Source: Paenibacillus alginolyticus DSM 5050 = NBRC 15375 (GTDB lineage: Bacteria > Bacillota > Bacilli > Paenibacillales > NBRC-103111). Taken from it: a stretch of 64,000 nucleotides of DNA. The position numbers and the translations under genes were made by a program. The notes beneath the pieces are model-generated. The model did not search any database, had not been told where the DNA came from, and saw nothing but the letters and a program-made list of their open reading frames with translations. This document shows, one piece after another, positions 26,695 through 36,077 of this stretch (positions are counted from its first letter, which is position 1; each line of letters begins with the position of its first letter). The DNA lies in the NCBI RefSeq assembly GCF_000422905.1, contig NZ_AUGY01000020.1:1-64000 (forward strand), given 5' to 3'.

Positions 26695-27653
26695 CTCTGT
26701 CGAAACTGCTGGCTATCTCCAAGGACCTGTTGTACTGTGTCCACGACGCACGTCAGTGTAACTTGCTGCATATTTGCATAAGGTGTTAATACACTGACAA
26801 CTTGTTGAAATTCTTCAGATAAATTGAGAAATGTCACTTTCTCAATCTGTGGTTTTGCAAATGTTAAATAGTCAGAGATTACATTTATGGCTGTATTTAA
26901 TTCATGTAATGCAACTTCGGTTAAATTTCGCCTCTTTTCTAACGATATATCCTTCTCTCTAAAAACCTGTAGCAAACCTTTTACTGTAGTTAATGGATTT
27001 CGGATCTCATGTGAAACGCTGGCTGCGATTTGACTGACAACTCTCATTTTTTCAATTTCGTAAAGTTCCTTTTGCATTTTAAAGTAACCAATTATAAACT
27101 CAACAAGATATACTGTTATACATATCGCGACGAATTGAATAATCCTAAATAAAGCGATGATTATTGTTTCTTGGTAACTAAACTTGAAAAACCAACACCA
27201 CAGCAACATTATGAGGAACGGGATTATTGCGGTAGATACAACCAGCGCTCTAACAATTAATTTTGAATGGTTGCTCAAACGACGCTTTGTTGTCATAGCT
27301 ACCAGACTTATGTACATACACAAAGAAATGAGTAAACCAAGGTAAGTCCCATCGCCGCCGATAATGTAACGGAAGGCCATCAGAATAGCAAGAAGCGCCC
27401 CTCCCACCAGTGGCCCACCGTATAAAACACCGATCACTAGAGGTACTTGTCTAAAATCGAAAATGAAATTGTCCAGATAATGATACGGGAAAGACAAACA
27501 TAAGATAATTGAGATGCTCAAAAAAAGGAATAAAACAATCTTGGATGTACAGCCGCTTTGTTTGCCGTATTTTGTCCAAACTAGAAAATACACAATCGAT
27601 GGAACACATATGAACATAAAGTTACTCATGATGCTTTCTAATAATTGCGTCAT
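26695..27653 (-). pseudogene. kinB-like: KinB-like sporulation sensor kinase truncated by the IS6 element
   Basis: The start MTQLLESIMSNFMFICVP at 27653 has GGTGGAG 6 bases upstream. The N-terminal half is a 5TM-LytS-type membrane domain (PLVIGVLYGGPLVGGALLAI), followed by HisKA with the phospho-His in ASVSHEIRNPLTTVKG. The HATPase domain begins (LSEEFQQVVSVLTPYANMQQ) but is cut after GDSQQF. The last 13 or so codons (VVVQELKKIAST) are the IS6 terminal repeat read through. The ATP-binding N and G boxes are gone, so it cannot phosphorylate itself. Confidence 0.8.
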
Positions 27654-27718
27654 AATGTTCTCCACCCTAAAAACTATAAATTTCATGACTAAATAATATC
27701 AGGGGGTAACCTTAACTA

Positions 27719-28387
27719 TTAAGGAGCTGTTTCGGCAAGTTTATAACACTTTTCTCCCGTGAAGGAATCACGGGTTATTAATACCCCGTTACCGCCTGTA
27801 GACCCTGAGTCATCGAGCACTATGGGTTGAATTTTAACGGCACCAACCCGGTCAGCAGAAAGTCGGTGCATGCTGCTATATACGAAATTCCTTTTCCATG
27901 AGCGGAATACCGCTTCGATGGCCATACCAAGCTGGTCGTATACGTTTTCTGGAAACGGAGTTCCCATCATTTTCCGTATAATCTTTTTGTAAGTGATACA
28001 GAGCTCAATGAGCGCAGACTCAGAAAGTTCACTGTCCGTTTTGCAGCGAAGTTTCTTCTTGAGAGTTTGTAGCTCCCACTCAAAATAATTGTTATCAATA
28101 TTACAAACAATACGGCCGAACATCTGCAGCAGCTGTCGGTAGCAATCATAGGCTAAACGCTGGTTGCCGTTGATTACAGACAGTTCCCGTACCGTCTCAT
28201 CGTTCAATCCAATATATAAAATCGTATCCATCATCTCAGGCGTCGATGACATCGATCCGGAACAAACGGAAACGAGCAAAGGCGATTCCGAATCACCAAA
28301 CCCTTGAGCTCTGAGCAGCTCGAAATCTCTAATCGCAGAAACGACTTCTTCCATTAATCCTTCTGGCAGACGGTTTCCTCCAATCAT
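27719..28387 (-). pseudogene. ppdK-like: Pyruvate phosphate dikinase, N-terminal-domain fragment
   Basis: The 222 residues match part of the nucleotide-binding domain of PPDK: LPEGLMEEV, GDSESPLLVSVCSGSMSSTP then MMDTILYIGLNDETV, YDCYRQLLQMFGRIV, GTPFPENVYDQLGMAIEAVF and GVLITRDSFTGEK. The first 40-50 residues and about 650 C-terminal residues (phospho-His swivel and PEP/pyruvate domains) are missing. It has its own RBS (GGGGG) 17 bases behind the pyruvate carboxylase stop, so it may still be translated. Some conserved positions differ (SVCSG for SVRSG, the phosphate-binding Arg). Most likely decayed, possibly a repurposed ATP-binding stub. Confidence 0.7.
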
Positions 28388-28403
28388 TTGAGATGCCCCC
28401 TAT

Positions 28404-31400
28404 CTAAGAATTTAGAGGTTGCAGCTCAATCAACAAATCTCCCGTTTCAATCAGATCGCCTGTCTTCACGTGTACAGCTATGACGGTTCCATTCATTGGT
28501 GCTTGAATGGTCATTTCCATTTTCATGGCTTCGGTCACAAAAAGGTGTACCCCTTTCTTGATCTTATCACCAGGTTCAACCATGACTTTCACGACATTAC
28601 CCGGCATAGATGCTCCAATCTGACCCATTACTTCAGCATTCGCTTTGCGACGCACTTCCTTAATGACTTTGGCCGAAAGGTCGCGAATAGAAATTTCACG
28701 AGGCTGTCCATTAAGTTCATAGTAAATGCTCTTCGTTCCGTCAGAAGTTGTCGGACCTACTGCGATCAGCTTCACAAACAAAGTTTTCCCCTGCTCAATA
28801 TTTATCGCGATCTCTTCTCCAAGACGAAGTCCGTAGAAAAATGTGGGCGTATCAAGAACAGAAATGTCACCAAACTCGCCCGTTATCTTTTCTTTATCTA
28901 AGAATACTTTCGGATACATCAGATAGCTCATTAATTCATAATCATTAATCGGGCGAGCCAGCTTTACTTGCAGCTCTGATTTTACTTTTTCAAAATCAAC
29001 CGGTTCTAGCAGTTCCCCCGGACGGCAGGTGAAATATTCACGCCCCTTTAATACAACATCGCGCAGCTTTGCTGGAAATCCACCGGGAGGTTGTCCGAGA
29101 TAGCCTTGGAAAAACTGCACAACCGAGTCCGGGAAATCGAAGTATTTCCCTTTTTCATATACTTCTTGTTCAGTCATATTGTTTTGAACCATAAACAGCG
29201 CCATATCCCCAACGACTTTGGAGGAAGGGGTCACCTTGACAATATCGCCGAACATTTGATTCACAGTGGAGTAGGCCATCTTCACCTCTTCCCAACGATG
29301 TTCCAATCCTACCCCTTTTGCCTGTTGATGAAGATTGGTGTATTGGCCGCCAGGCATTTCGTGCGTATAAATTTCCGTGCTTGGTGACTTCATCCCACTC
29401 TCGAAGTTAGCATAGTATGCGCGTACGTCCTCCCAGTAATCACTTAGCTTTTGCAGGTTTGATAAATCGAATTTCGTCTCTCGAGGCTGACCCTTTACAG
29501 CTGCAGCCAAACCGTTTAAGCTTGGCTGGGAAGTTAACCCAGACATCGAGCTCACAGCCGTATCTACGATATCGACACCGGCTTCATAAGCTTTGATTAG
29601 CGTTGCCATCTGGTTCCCACTCGAATCATGGGAATGCAAATGGATCGGAATGCCGATTTCCTGCTTTAAGACACTGATTAGCTTATAAGCGGCAAAAGGC
29701 TTAAGCAATCCTGCCATATCCTTAATTGCAAGAATGTGTGCGCCTGCTTTTTCCAATTGTTTGGCCAATTCAACATAATAGCTAAGCGAGTATTTATCCC
29801 TTCTCTCATCTAAAATATCGCCTGTATAACAGATCGCAGCTTCCGCGATCTTGCCGGAATCACGAACCGAATCGATCGCAATGCGCATTCCTTCAATCCA
29901 GTTCAAGCTATCGAAGATACGGAAGATATCGATACCCGCTTCTGAAGCCAATTGGACAAACTTACGAATAACATTATCTGGATAATTCGTATATCCAACG
30001 CCATTAGCCCCCCTAAACAACATTTGAAATAAAACGTTGGGAATGCGTTCGCGAAGTAAGCGGAGTCTTTCCCATGGATCCTCGTTCAAATAACGCATAC
30101 TCGTGTCAAAGGTAGCTCCGCCCCACATCTCTATGGAAAACAAATCGGACGCCAGCTTCCCTGTCGCTTCCGAAATATTTAACAAATCGTAAGTTCTAAC
30201 CCTAGTAGCGAACAAAGATTGATGAGCGTCACGGAAGGTTGTATCGGTAACTAGCAGCCTTTCGCTCGAACGTATCCACTGGAGAAGCCCCTCTACACCA
30301 AATTGTTCCAAAATTTGTTTCGTTCCTGCCGGATATTCCCGGTAACTGGATAATGAAGGAATGCGTGGGGAGTCGAATGAAGGCTTTTTATCCGCAGGCA
30401 ATCCAGGATGACCGTTGACAATCGTTTGCCCTATATAGGATAGCAGCTTTGTCCCGCGGTCTTTACGAACCGGAAATTCAAACAGCTCAGGAGTCGTCTC
30501 GATAAAGGAAGTATCATAAATACCGTTCAAAAAATCTTTGTGCTGCACAACTTTTTCCAAAAACGGTATATTCGTTTTTACACCGCGTATGCGGAATTCT
30601 TTTAATGTTCGGAACATTTTTTGAGCCGATTGGTCGTAGGTAATGGCCCATGCGGACACTTTCACAAGCAAAGAGTCGTAATGTGGCGTTATGACTGCTC
30701 CGGTATAGTCGTTTCCGGCATCCAAACGAATGCCAAAGCCTCCCCCCGACCGATAAGCCAATATTCTCCCCGTTTCAGGCATAAATCCTCGTTCCGGGTC
30801 TTCTGTCGTTACCCGGCATTGAATCGCAAAACCGCTCGACTTGATTTCACTTTGTGCGGGAATACCGATTTCCGGATCATCCAAGGCGAATCCTTCGGCA
30901 ATTCTAATTTGCGATTGAACGATATCGATGCCTGTAATCATCTCCGTAATCGTATGCTCCACTTGGACCCGTGGGTTCACTTCAATAAAATAAAATTGAT
31001 TGTCGGGCGTAACCAAGAACTCCACTGTTCCGGCATTGTAATAACCGACAGTTTGCATGAGTCGAAGCCCCGTCTCGCATATTTCATTTCTTAGCTCAAG
31101 CGGCAGCGAAACGCTCGGCGCCACTTCCACAACTTTTTGGTGACGGCGTTGAATGGAACAATCCCGTTCGAACAAATGGACCGCATGACCATAACGATCA
31201 GCTAAAATTTGTACTTCGATATGTTTAGGTCGTTCTAAATATTTTTCGATATACACTTCCATATTACCAAAAGCGGATTTGGCTTCCGAACGTGCTCTAT
31301 CAAACGCCTCCGCCATTTCCTCATGCTTCCGTACGATGCGCATACCTCGCCCGCCCCCACCGGAAGCAGCTTTGATAATAACCGGATAGCCATTGTCTTT

Positions 31401-31862
31401 GCCGAATCGAAGAGCTTCTTGCAACGTGTTTACTGGTTCTGGCGTTCCGGGAATTATGGGAATACCGGCCTTTACAGCCATAGCTCTTGCGTCTACTTTA
31501 TCGCCAAACATTTGGATATGCTCAGGTGCCGGTCCGATAAATACGATCCCTTCATCCGTACATCTTTTGGCAAACTCCGCATTCTCTGACAAGAACCCAT
31601 ACCCAGGATGAATGGCATCGACTTCATATCGCTTAGCTACCTCAATCATATTTTCGATATCCAGGTAAGCTTCAATGGGTCCTTTCCCTTCACCGATCAA
31701 ATAAGCTTCATCCGCTTTAAAACGGTGGAGGGATACACTGTCCTGCTCGGAGTAGACAGCAACCGTACGAATCCCTAACTCTGTACATGCCCGAAAAATA
31801 CGGATTGCTATTTCCCCACGGTTGGCAACCAGTACTTTCTTGAATTGTCGAATGCTCTTCAT
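28404..31862 (-). CDS. pyc: Pyruvate carboxylase
   Basis: A complete 1152-residue enzyme making oxaloacetate from pyruvate, bicarbonate and ATP. The N-terminal biotin carboxylase domain (about 8-460) has KKVLVANRGEIAIRIFRAC, the glycine-rich ATP lid (KAASGGGGRGMRIV) and VEVNPRVQVEHT-like FIEVNPRVQVEHTITEM. The carboxyltransferase barrel (about 540-850) starts VTDTTFRDAHQSLFATRVRT. The biotin carrier at the C-terminus has TEAMKMEM, biotin on K1114. A strong RBS (TAGGAGG) precedes it. Its position beside a malate/maleate gene set suggests it refills the TCA cycle from pyruvate. Confidence 0.95.
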   Translation of the reverse strand: MKSIRQFKKVLVANRGEIAIRIFRACTELGIRTVAVYSEQDSVSLHRFKADEAYLIGEGKGPIEAYLDIENMIEVAKRYEVDAIHPGYGFLSENAEFAKRCTDEGIVFIGPAPEHIQMFGDKVDARAMAVKAGIPIIPGTPEPVNTLQEALRFGKDNGYPVIIKAASGGGGRGMRIVRKHEEMAEAFDRARSEAKSAFGNMEVYIEKYLERPKHIEVQILADRYGHAVHLFERDCSIQRRHQKVVEVAPSVSLPLELRNEICETGLRLMQTVGYYNAGTVEFLVTPDNQFYFIEVNPRVQVEHTITEMITGIDIVQSQIRIAEGFALDDPEIGIPAQSEIKSSGFAIQCRVTTEDPERGFMPETGRILAYRSGGGFGIRLDAGNDYTGAVITPHYDSLLVKVSAWAITYDQSAQKMFRTLKEFRIRGVKTNIPFLEKVVQHKDFLNGIYDTSFIETTPELFEFPVRKDRGTKLLSYIGQTIVNGHPGLPADKKPSFDSPRIPSLSSYREYPAGTKQILEQFGVEGLLQWIRSSERLLVTDTTFRDAHQSLFATRVRTYDLLNISEATGKLASDLFSIEMWGGATFDTSMRYLNEDPWERLRLLRERIPNVLFQMLFRGANGVGYTNYPDNVIRKFVQLASEAGIDIFRIFDSLNWIEGMRIAIDSVRDSGKIAEAAICYTGDILDERRDKYSLSYYVELAKQLEKAGAHILAIKDMAGLLKPFAAYKLISVLKQEIGIPIHLHSHDSSGNQMATLIKAYEAGVDIVDTAVSSMSGLTSQPSLNGLAAAVKGQPRETKFDLSNLQKLSDYWEDVRAYYANFESGMKSPSTEIYTHEMPGGQYTNLHQQAKGVGLEHRWEEVKMAYSTVNQMFGDIVKVTPSSKVVGDMALFMVQNNMTEQEVYEKGKYFDFPDSVVQFFQGYLGQPPGGFPAKLRDVVLKGREYFTCRPGELLEPVDFEKVKSELQVKLARPINDYELMSYLMYPKVFLDKEKITGEFGDISVLDTPTFFYGLRLGEEIAINIEQGKTLFVKLIAVGPTTSDGTKSIYYELNGQPREISIRDLSAKVIKEVRRKANAEVMGQIGASMPGNVVKVMVEPGDKIKKGVHLFVTEAMKMEMTIQAPMNGTVIAVHVKTGDLIETGDLLIELQPLNS

Positions 31863-31874
31863 GATTTCCTCCTA

Positions 31875-31908
31875 ATATAACACACTATATTTATATATTA
31901 TGTTATAT
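31875..31908. promoter_or_regulatory. Inverted octamer upstream of pyc, possible operator
   Basis: ATATAACA (31875-31882) and TGTTATAT (31901-31908) are reverse complements 18 bases apart, just upstream of the pyc RBS in an AT-rich region. TGTTATAT recurs at 32768-32775 before the dehydrogenase gene. A shared regulator (for instance the GntR protein between them) is possible, but AT-richness makes chance likely. Confidence 0.3.
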
Positions 31909-31988
31909 AGGATAAAGCGATTGGAGTTAACTAACTATCCCCTTGTTCCTCTATATGAAATTTTTATTGTGTCCATGAAAATAAAAAA

Positions 31989-32013
31989 GAGCCCTAGACA
32001 TCATCTAGTGCTC
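31989..32013 (-). terminator. Rho-independent terminator of the GntR gene
   Basis: On the minus strand GAGCACTAG, a 7-base loop, CTAGGGCTC is followed by TTTTTTATTTTC. The stem overlaps the GntR stop codon. Confidence 0.8.
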
Positions 32014-32673
32014 AATTTTATTCTCATCCATATGTACACGATCTCTGTTGAACATACACGATAAACAAAAGTCCAGATCATGCTGTAAATGTTCTTTCAT
32101 TAGCCTTTCGGCGGTTTCGCTATATCTTTTGACAATCGCCTGGTAAATGTTCTCATGCTCTTCCTGCAGATGGGGACGATTGTAGAAAACAACATCATGC
32201 CTGAAGAGAAGAATAATCGATCTCATCTTTTCGTATGTACCGAGCATATATGGGTTTCCGCTTGCTTCCATGATCGTGTCGTGAAAGACGGTGTTACACT
32301 GCATAGCTTCTTCCTTCGACCCTGTTTTCGCTTTTTCTATGCATTCGAGAAGAACCGCCATTTTTTCTTCCGGCAGCCCCGATGCCGCTTGAAAAGCCCC
32401 ATATCCTTCGATCAAAATCCGCATACTATAAATATCCCGCAGCGTTTTATCCGTTGGTTTGATGACACGTTTATCAACAACAAGCCCATCTTGTTCAAGC
32501 CGACGCAAAGACTCGCGTATAGGCGTTCGGCTGACTTTAAGTGTAGCTGCCAGAGATTCTTCGGTTAGCTTCTGCCCAGCCGTTAATGAACCCATAATAA
32601 TCATTTCTCTTATAATCTCATAAGCTTGTTGATAAGCAGGCTCCACTTTTTTAATGGACTGCATGAAATTCAC
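32005..32673 (-). CDS. GntR-family transcriptional regulator (FadR/FCD subfamily)
   Basis: 222 residues. The N-terminal winged helix-turn-helix (AYEIIREMIIMGSLTAGQKL, ESLAATLKVSRTPIRESLRR) and the C-terminal all-helical FCD ligand domain (FHDTIMEASGNPYML and EEHENIYQAI with metal-binding His/Asp positions). It is transcribed away from the dehydrogenase/MFS/maleate isomerase operon and most likely represses it, using a dicarboxylate as effector. Its start may be MQSIKKVEP (residue 4). Confidence 0.85.
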   Translation of the reverse strand: MNFMQSIKKVEPAYQQAYEIIREMIIMGSLTAGQKLTEESLAATLKVSRTPIRESLRRLEQDGLVVDKRVIKPTDKTLRDIYSMRILIEGYGAFQAASGLPEEKMAVLLECIEKAKTGSKEEAMQCNTVFHDTIMEASGNPYMLGTYEKMRSIILLFRHDVVFYNRPHLQEEHENIYQAIVKRYSETAERLMKEHLQHDLDFCLSCMFNRDRVHMDENKIEH

Positions 32674-32746
32674 CTCGTCAGCAAACGTCGTTTTAACTTA
32701 AAGAGTATACACTAAATAAAACTATAATACTAGTCTGTTATTTTGT

Positions 32747-32762
32747 ATACAGAATACTGTAT
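32747..32762. promoter_or_regulatory. Palindrome in the gntR/dehydrogenase divergent promoter, candidate operator
   Basis: ATACAG, AATA, CTGTAT is a perfect 6-4-6 inverted repeat in the 140-bp divergent region. GTATAC, the core of many FCD-type GntR sites, overlaps its left arm and also occurs at about 32705. A candidate TATAAT lies near 32722. Confidence 0.45.
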
Positions 32763-32813
32763 CCTTTTGTTATATCGAAAATATGAATTGGTTGTCTAAG
32801 AAGGGAGAGCAAG

Positions 32814-33884
32814 ATGAACAAATATGAAATCGCCGTCATTCCTGGAGATGGAATTGGAAAAGAAGTCGTTCCTTTTGGTGTGAAAGCGCTGCAATTGGCA
32901 GCAGATATACATGGAGGATTTTCATTTCGCTTTGAAGAATTTCCGTGGAGTTGCGAATACTATGTGAAACATGGCCGAATGATGCCTGAAAATGGGATCG
33001 ATATCCTCAAAAACTTTGAGGCGATTTTTCTAGGCGCGGTAGGACTTCCTCAAACGGTTCCTGACCATGTATCTCTTTGGGGGCTGCTGATCGCAATCCG
33101 CCGCGAAATGAAGCAATACATCAATTTACGTCCTGTTAGACAAATGCGTGGCGTTCGCTCTCCATTAGCGGCTCCAAATGACTTTGACATTCTCGTAGTC
33201 CGTGAAAATGCCGAAGGCGAATATTCCCCAATTGGCGGGCGTATGGCTGCAGGCAATGACGAAATCGTCGTCCAAAATGCTGTTTTCACACGCAGCGGAA
33301 CGGAGCGTGCCGTGCGTTATGCATTTGAACTCGCCAACAAACGGGAAAAGAAATTTGTAACGAGTGCGACGAAGTCAAACGGGATCATCCATTCCATGCC
33401 GTTTTGGGACGAAGTCTTCCAAGGCGTTGGACAGGAATATCCGGAAATCAAACAAACCTCTACGCATATTGATGCATTAAGTGCTTTCTTTGTAACCAAG
33501 CCTCATACATTAGACGTTGTCGTCGCGTCGAACTTGTTCGGAGATATTCTGACTGATTTGGGTGCGGCGATTATGGGCTCGATCGGTATTGCGCCTTCTG
33601 CGAACATCAATCCGGAACGCAAATTCCCATCGATGTTTGAACCGGTTCACGGCTCAGCCCCGGATATTTTCGGGAAAGGCATTGCTAATCCGGTCGGGCA
33701 AATCTGGTCCGCAAAAATGGTGCTAGATTTCTTTGGATACGAAGACATCGGCCAGCTCCTTCTAGATTCTATAGAAGATACCATGGAAGCTGGCATTATT
33801 ACACCTGATCTCGGTGGGACAGCTAATACAGCTCAGGTTGGAGAAGCTATACTACAGAAATTAAAGGAGAGGGGGAATGAGTAA
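32814..33884 (+). CDS. Tartrate/D-malate dehydrogenase (decarboxylating), isopropylmalate dehydrogenase family
   Basis: 356 residues with the family hallmarks: AVIPGDGIGKEVVPFG, the substrate-binding Arg region (QYINLRPVRQMRG), VVRENAEGEYS, catalytic Lys in TSATKSNGI, metal Asp in ASNLFGDILTDLGAA and EPVHGSAPDIFGKGIANP. Closest in pattern to TtuC/DmlA enzymes, which oxidatively decarboxylate D-malate (to pyruvate) or tartrate with NAD. It is first in an operon with an MFS carrier and maleate isomerase. GGGAGAG precedes the ATG. Confidence 0.85.
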   Translation: MNKYEIAVIPGDGIGKEVVPFGVKALQLAADIHGGFSFRFEEFPWSCEYYVKHGRMMPENGIDILKNFEAIFLGAVGLPQTVPDHVSLWGLLIAIRREMKQYINLRPVRQMRGVRSPLAAPNDFDILVVRENAEGEYSPIGGRMAAGNDEIVVQNAVFTRSGTERAVRYAFELANKREKKFVTSATKSNGIIHSMPFWDEVFQGVGQEYPEIKQTSTHIDALSAFFVTKPHTLDVVVASNLFGDILTDLGAAIMGSIGIAPSANINPERKFPSMFEPVHGSAPDIFGKGIANPVGQIWSAKMVLDFFGYEDIGQLLLDSIEDTMEAGIITPDLGGTANTAQVGEAILQKLKERGNE

Positions 33885-35185
33885 TGGCTATGATTCAAAA
33901 AAATTTAGTTGCTCAACCAACAAATATTTCTGCTAGACAGCGTTATACAACCTTAGGAGGGGCATGGACAGCTTGGCTGTTCGATGCCCTGGATGCCGGC
34001 GTTTTTGGATTTGTAATGTTAGCGGTTGCAAAAACATTCTCCGTCCAATTAGGAGATGTAGTTTCTACCATAGCCTGGTTTCTTCTGGCAACCGGCATTG
34101 GAGGGTACCTGCTGGGTAATATCTCCGACAAAATTGGCCGAAAGAAAACCATTCTTGCTTCGGTATTTGCCTACGGAACCGGTACTTTACTTTGCGGATA
34201 TGCCGATAGTTTGATGGAATTAAATATTTATCGTTTTATTGTAGGTATTGCCGTTGGGGGATTATGGTCCGCAGCTGCATCTCTCATATCTGAAATTTGG
34301 AAGCCGGAAGGAAGAGCGAAAGCAATTTCGTTTATGCAAACAGGTTGGTCCGGCGGGCAGGTGTTAGCCGCGATTTTCGCTTGGAACATCCTGAGCCCTA
34401 CAGATCCTGAATCTTGGCGGAATCTCTTTATTTATTCAAGTATTCCCGCCTATGCAACCTTTCTGTTTATTTTGTTTTTTGTAAAAGAATCGCCGGTGTG
34501 GTTGGCCAATCGAGAGTTTATGAAACAGCATGCAAGCAAAGGAAATATGTTTGAGATTTTCAAACCGAAATATCTCCGTGCTACAATGCTTGCTTTAACC
34601 ATTTCCATTCTCGGGATGTACGGATATTGGATTATTACAGCCTTTACGCCAACCTTCCTCCAAAATATCTTGAAAGTCCGGATCGATCAGGCTCCCGTAT
34701 TTTTAGTGTGGACAGGCATCGGAGCGATACTCGGTTATATTGTATTTGGCTATCTGGCTGAAAAAATAGGCCGCCGTAAATCGTTTGCTATTTTCTTCAT
34801 CGGAATGACTTTAATGATACCTATTTTCACCTTTGCCGTGAGCCATATGCCGCTGACTGCCGGAAAACTTGAGTTTACGACTCAAAACGTGACGATTTTA
34901 GGTGTATTATCTGCTCTGCTTGGTTTCTTTACCGGATATTTTAGCGGATTTGGGTCCTGGTATTCGGAACTGTTCCCAACAAGCATTCGTTCCACTGCAT
35001 CAGGCTTCTGCTTTAACTTTGGGCGTGTCGGTGCCATTCTGGGAATTAAATTAGTCCCTGTGTTGATCCCGTTAATCGGTTTTTCCAATACCATTACCCT
35101 AGCTTCTGTATCCTACTTGGCTGCTGCCATTATGGTATTCACCTTAAAGGAAACGAAGGGAACCGAATTAACCAGCGGTAACTAA
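33884..35185 (+). CDS. MFS transporter for carboxylates (sialate/lactate/aromatic acid-type)
   Basis: 433 residues and 12 TM helices. MFS signatures: GYLLGNISDKIGRKKTILAS after TM2 and GYLAEKIGRRKS in the second half. ATG overlaps the dehydrogenase stop by one base (TAATG), so the genes are translationally coupled. The closest families (AAHS, sialate/lactate porters) carry organic acids by proton symport. Given the flanking enzymes, maleate, malate or tartrate uptake is the likely role. Confidence 0.8.
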   Translation: MAMIQKNLVAQPTNISARQRYTTLGGAWTAWLFDALDAGVFGFVMLAVAKTFSVQLGDVVSTIAWFLLATGIGGYLLGNISDKIGRKKTILASVFAYGTGTLLCGYADSLMELNIYRFIVGIAVGGLWSAAASLISEIWKPEGRAKAISFMQTGWSGGQVLAAIFAWNILSPTDPESWRNLFIYSSIPAYATFLFILFFVKESPVWLANREFMKQHASKGNMFEIFKPKYLRATMLALTISILGMYGYWIITAFTPTFLQNILKVRIDQAPVFLVWTGIGAILGYIVFGYLAEKIGRRKSFAIFFIGMTLMIPIFTFAVSHMPLTAGKLEFTTQNVTILGVLSALLGFFTGYFSGFGSWYSELFPTSIRSTASGFCFNFGRVGAILGIKLVPVLIPLIGFSNTITLASVSYLAAAIMVFTLKETKGTELTSGN

Positions 35186-35210
35186 AATAATTGAAACGAG
35201 GAGAAAAATC

Positions 35211-35969
35211 TTGAAAAATTATAGAGTAGGACTCATTGTTCCGAGTTCCAATACAACCATGGAGACAGAAATTCCAGCTATGCTCCAATCCCGTTATGAG
35301 CCTTATCCAGAAGAACGATTTACCTTTCATTCGGCCCGAATGAGAATGATGCATGTGACTCCTGAAGAGTTAAAGAAAATGGATGTGGACAGCGACCGCT
35401 GCGCGCTTGAATTAAGCGATGCCAGATGCGATGTTCTTGCATACGCTTGCTTAGTAGCGATTATGTGTCAAGGACCGGGTTATCATGTTCTCTCTGAAGA
35501 GCGTTTATCCAAAGTAGTCAAAGATAATCAAGCTCAGGCGCCGATCCTAAGTTCAGCGGGGGCATTGATTGAAGGAATTAACACGTTAGGTTTTAAAAAA
35601 GTAGCGATTATTACGCCCTATATGAAACCGCTAACAAACCAAGTTATTGCGTATATAGAGAGCGCCGGGATCAAAGTAACCGATTCCATTAGCTTGGAGG
35701 TTTCGGATAACCTTGCCGTAGGCCGTCTAGATCCAATGAACTTAATTGAACATGCGGATCGATTAGATATCAGTCAAGCGGATGCCATTGTCCTTTCCGC
35801 GTGCGTGCAAATGCCATCCCTGCCTGCGATTCAAAAAGTTGAAGATCGTTTAGGTAAGCCCGTATTATCCGCCGCGACTTCTACCGTTTTCCGAATCTTG
35901 ACACAGCTTGGTCTTGATCCTGTCGTACCGGATGCCGGATATCTATTATCCGGAAAAATAAACAAATAA
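35211..35969 (+). CDS. maiA: Maleate cis-trans isomerase (Asp/Glu racemase superfamily)
   Basis: 252 residues, converting maleate to fumarate without cofactor. The start VGLIVPSSNTTMETEIPAML and FTFHSARMRMMHVT are characteristic of maleate isomerase. The two catalytic Cys lie in LAYACLVAIM and VLSACVQMPS. Length is typical. NicE of nicotinate degradation is the same family. Being behind an organic-acid carrier and a decarboxylating dehydrogenase, it most likely feeds maleate into the TCA cycle. Related arylmalonate decarboxylase or hydantoin racemase functions are less likely given the whole-length match. Confidence 0.9.
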   Translation: MKNYRVGLIVPSSNTTMETEIPAMLQSRYEPYPEERFTFHSARMRMMHVTPEELKKMDVDSDRCALELSDARCDVLAYACLVAIMCQGPGYHVLSEERLSKVVKDNQAQAPILSSAGALIEGINTLGFKKVAIITPYMKPLTNQVIAYIESAGIKVTDSISLEVSDNLAVGRLDPMNLIEHADRLDISQADAIVLSACVQMPSLPAIQKVEDRLGKPVLSAATSTVFRILTQLGLDPVVPDAGYLLSGKINK

Positions 35970-36008
35970 ACAATGTTTGACGGCTAAAATGACTTTGCTA
36001 TCTTACTG

Positions 36009-36048
36009 AGACTTTCTTTCTACGCCGAACAGGCTGGGAAGAAAGTCT
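36009..36048 (+). terminator. Rho-independent terminator of the maleate operon
   Basis: AGACTTTCTT and AAGAAAGTCT form perfect arms, followed on the plus strand by TTTCTTCG. It lies 40 bases behind the isomerase stop. Confidence 0.65.
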
Positions 36049-36077
36049 TTTCTTCGTAAGGTGTCTAATCAGATCGT

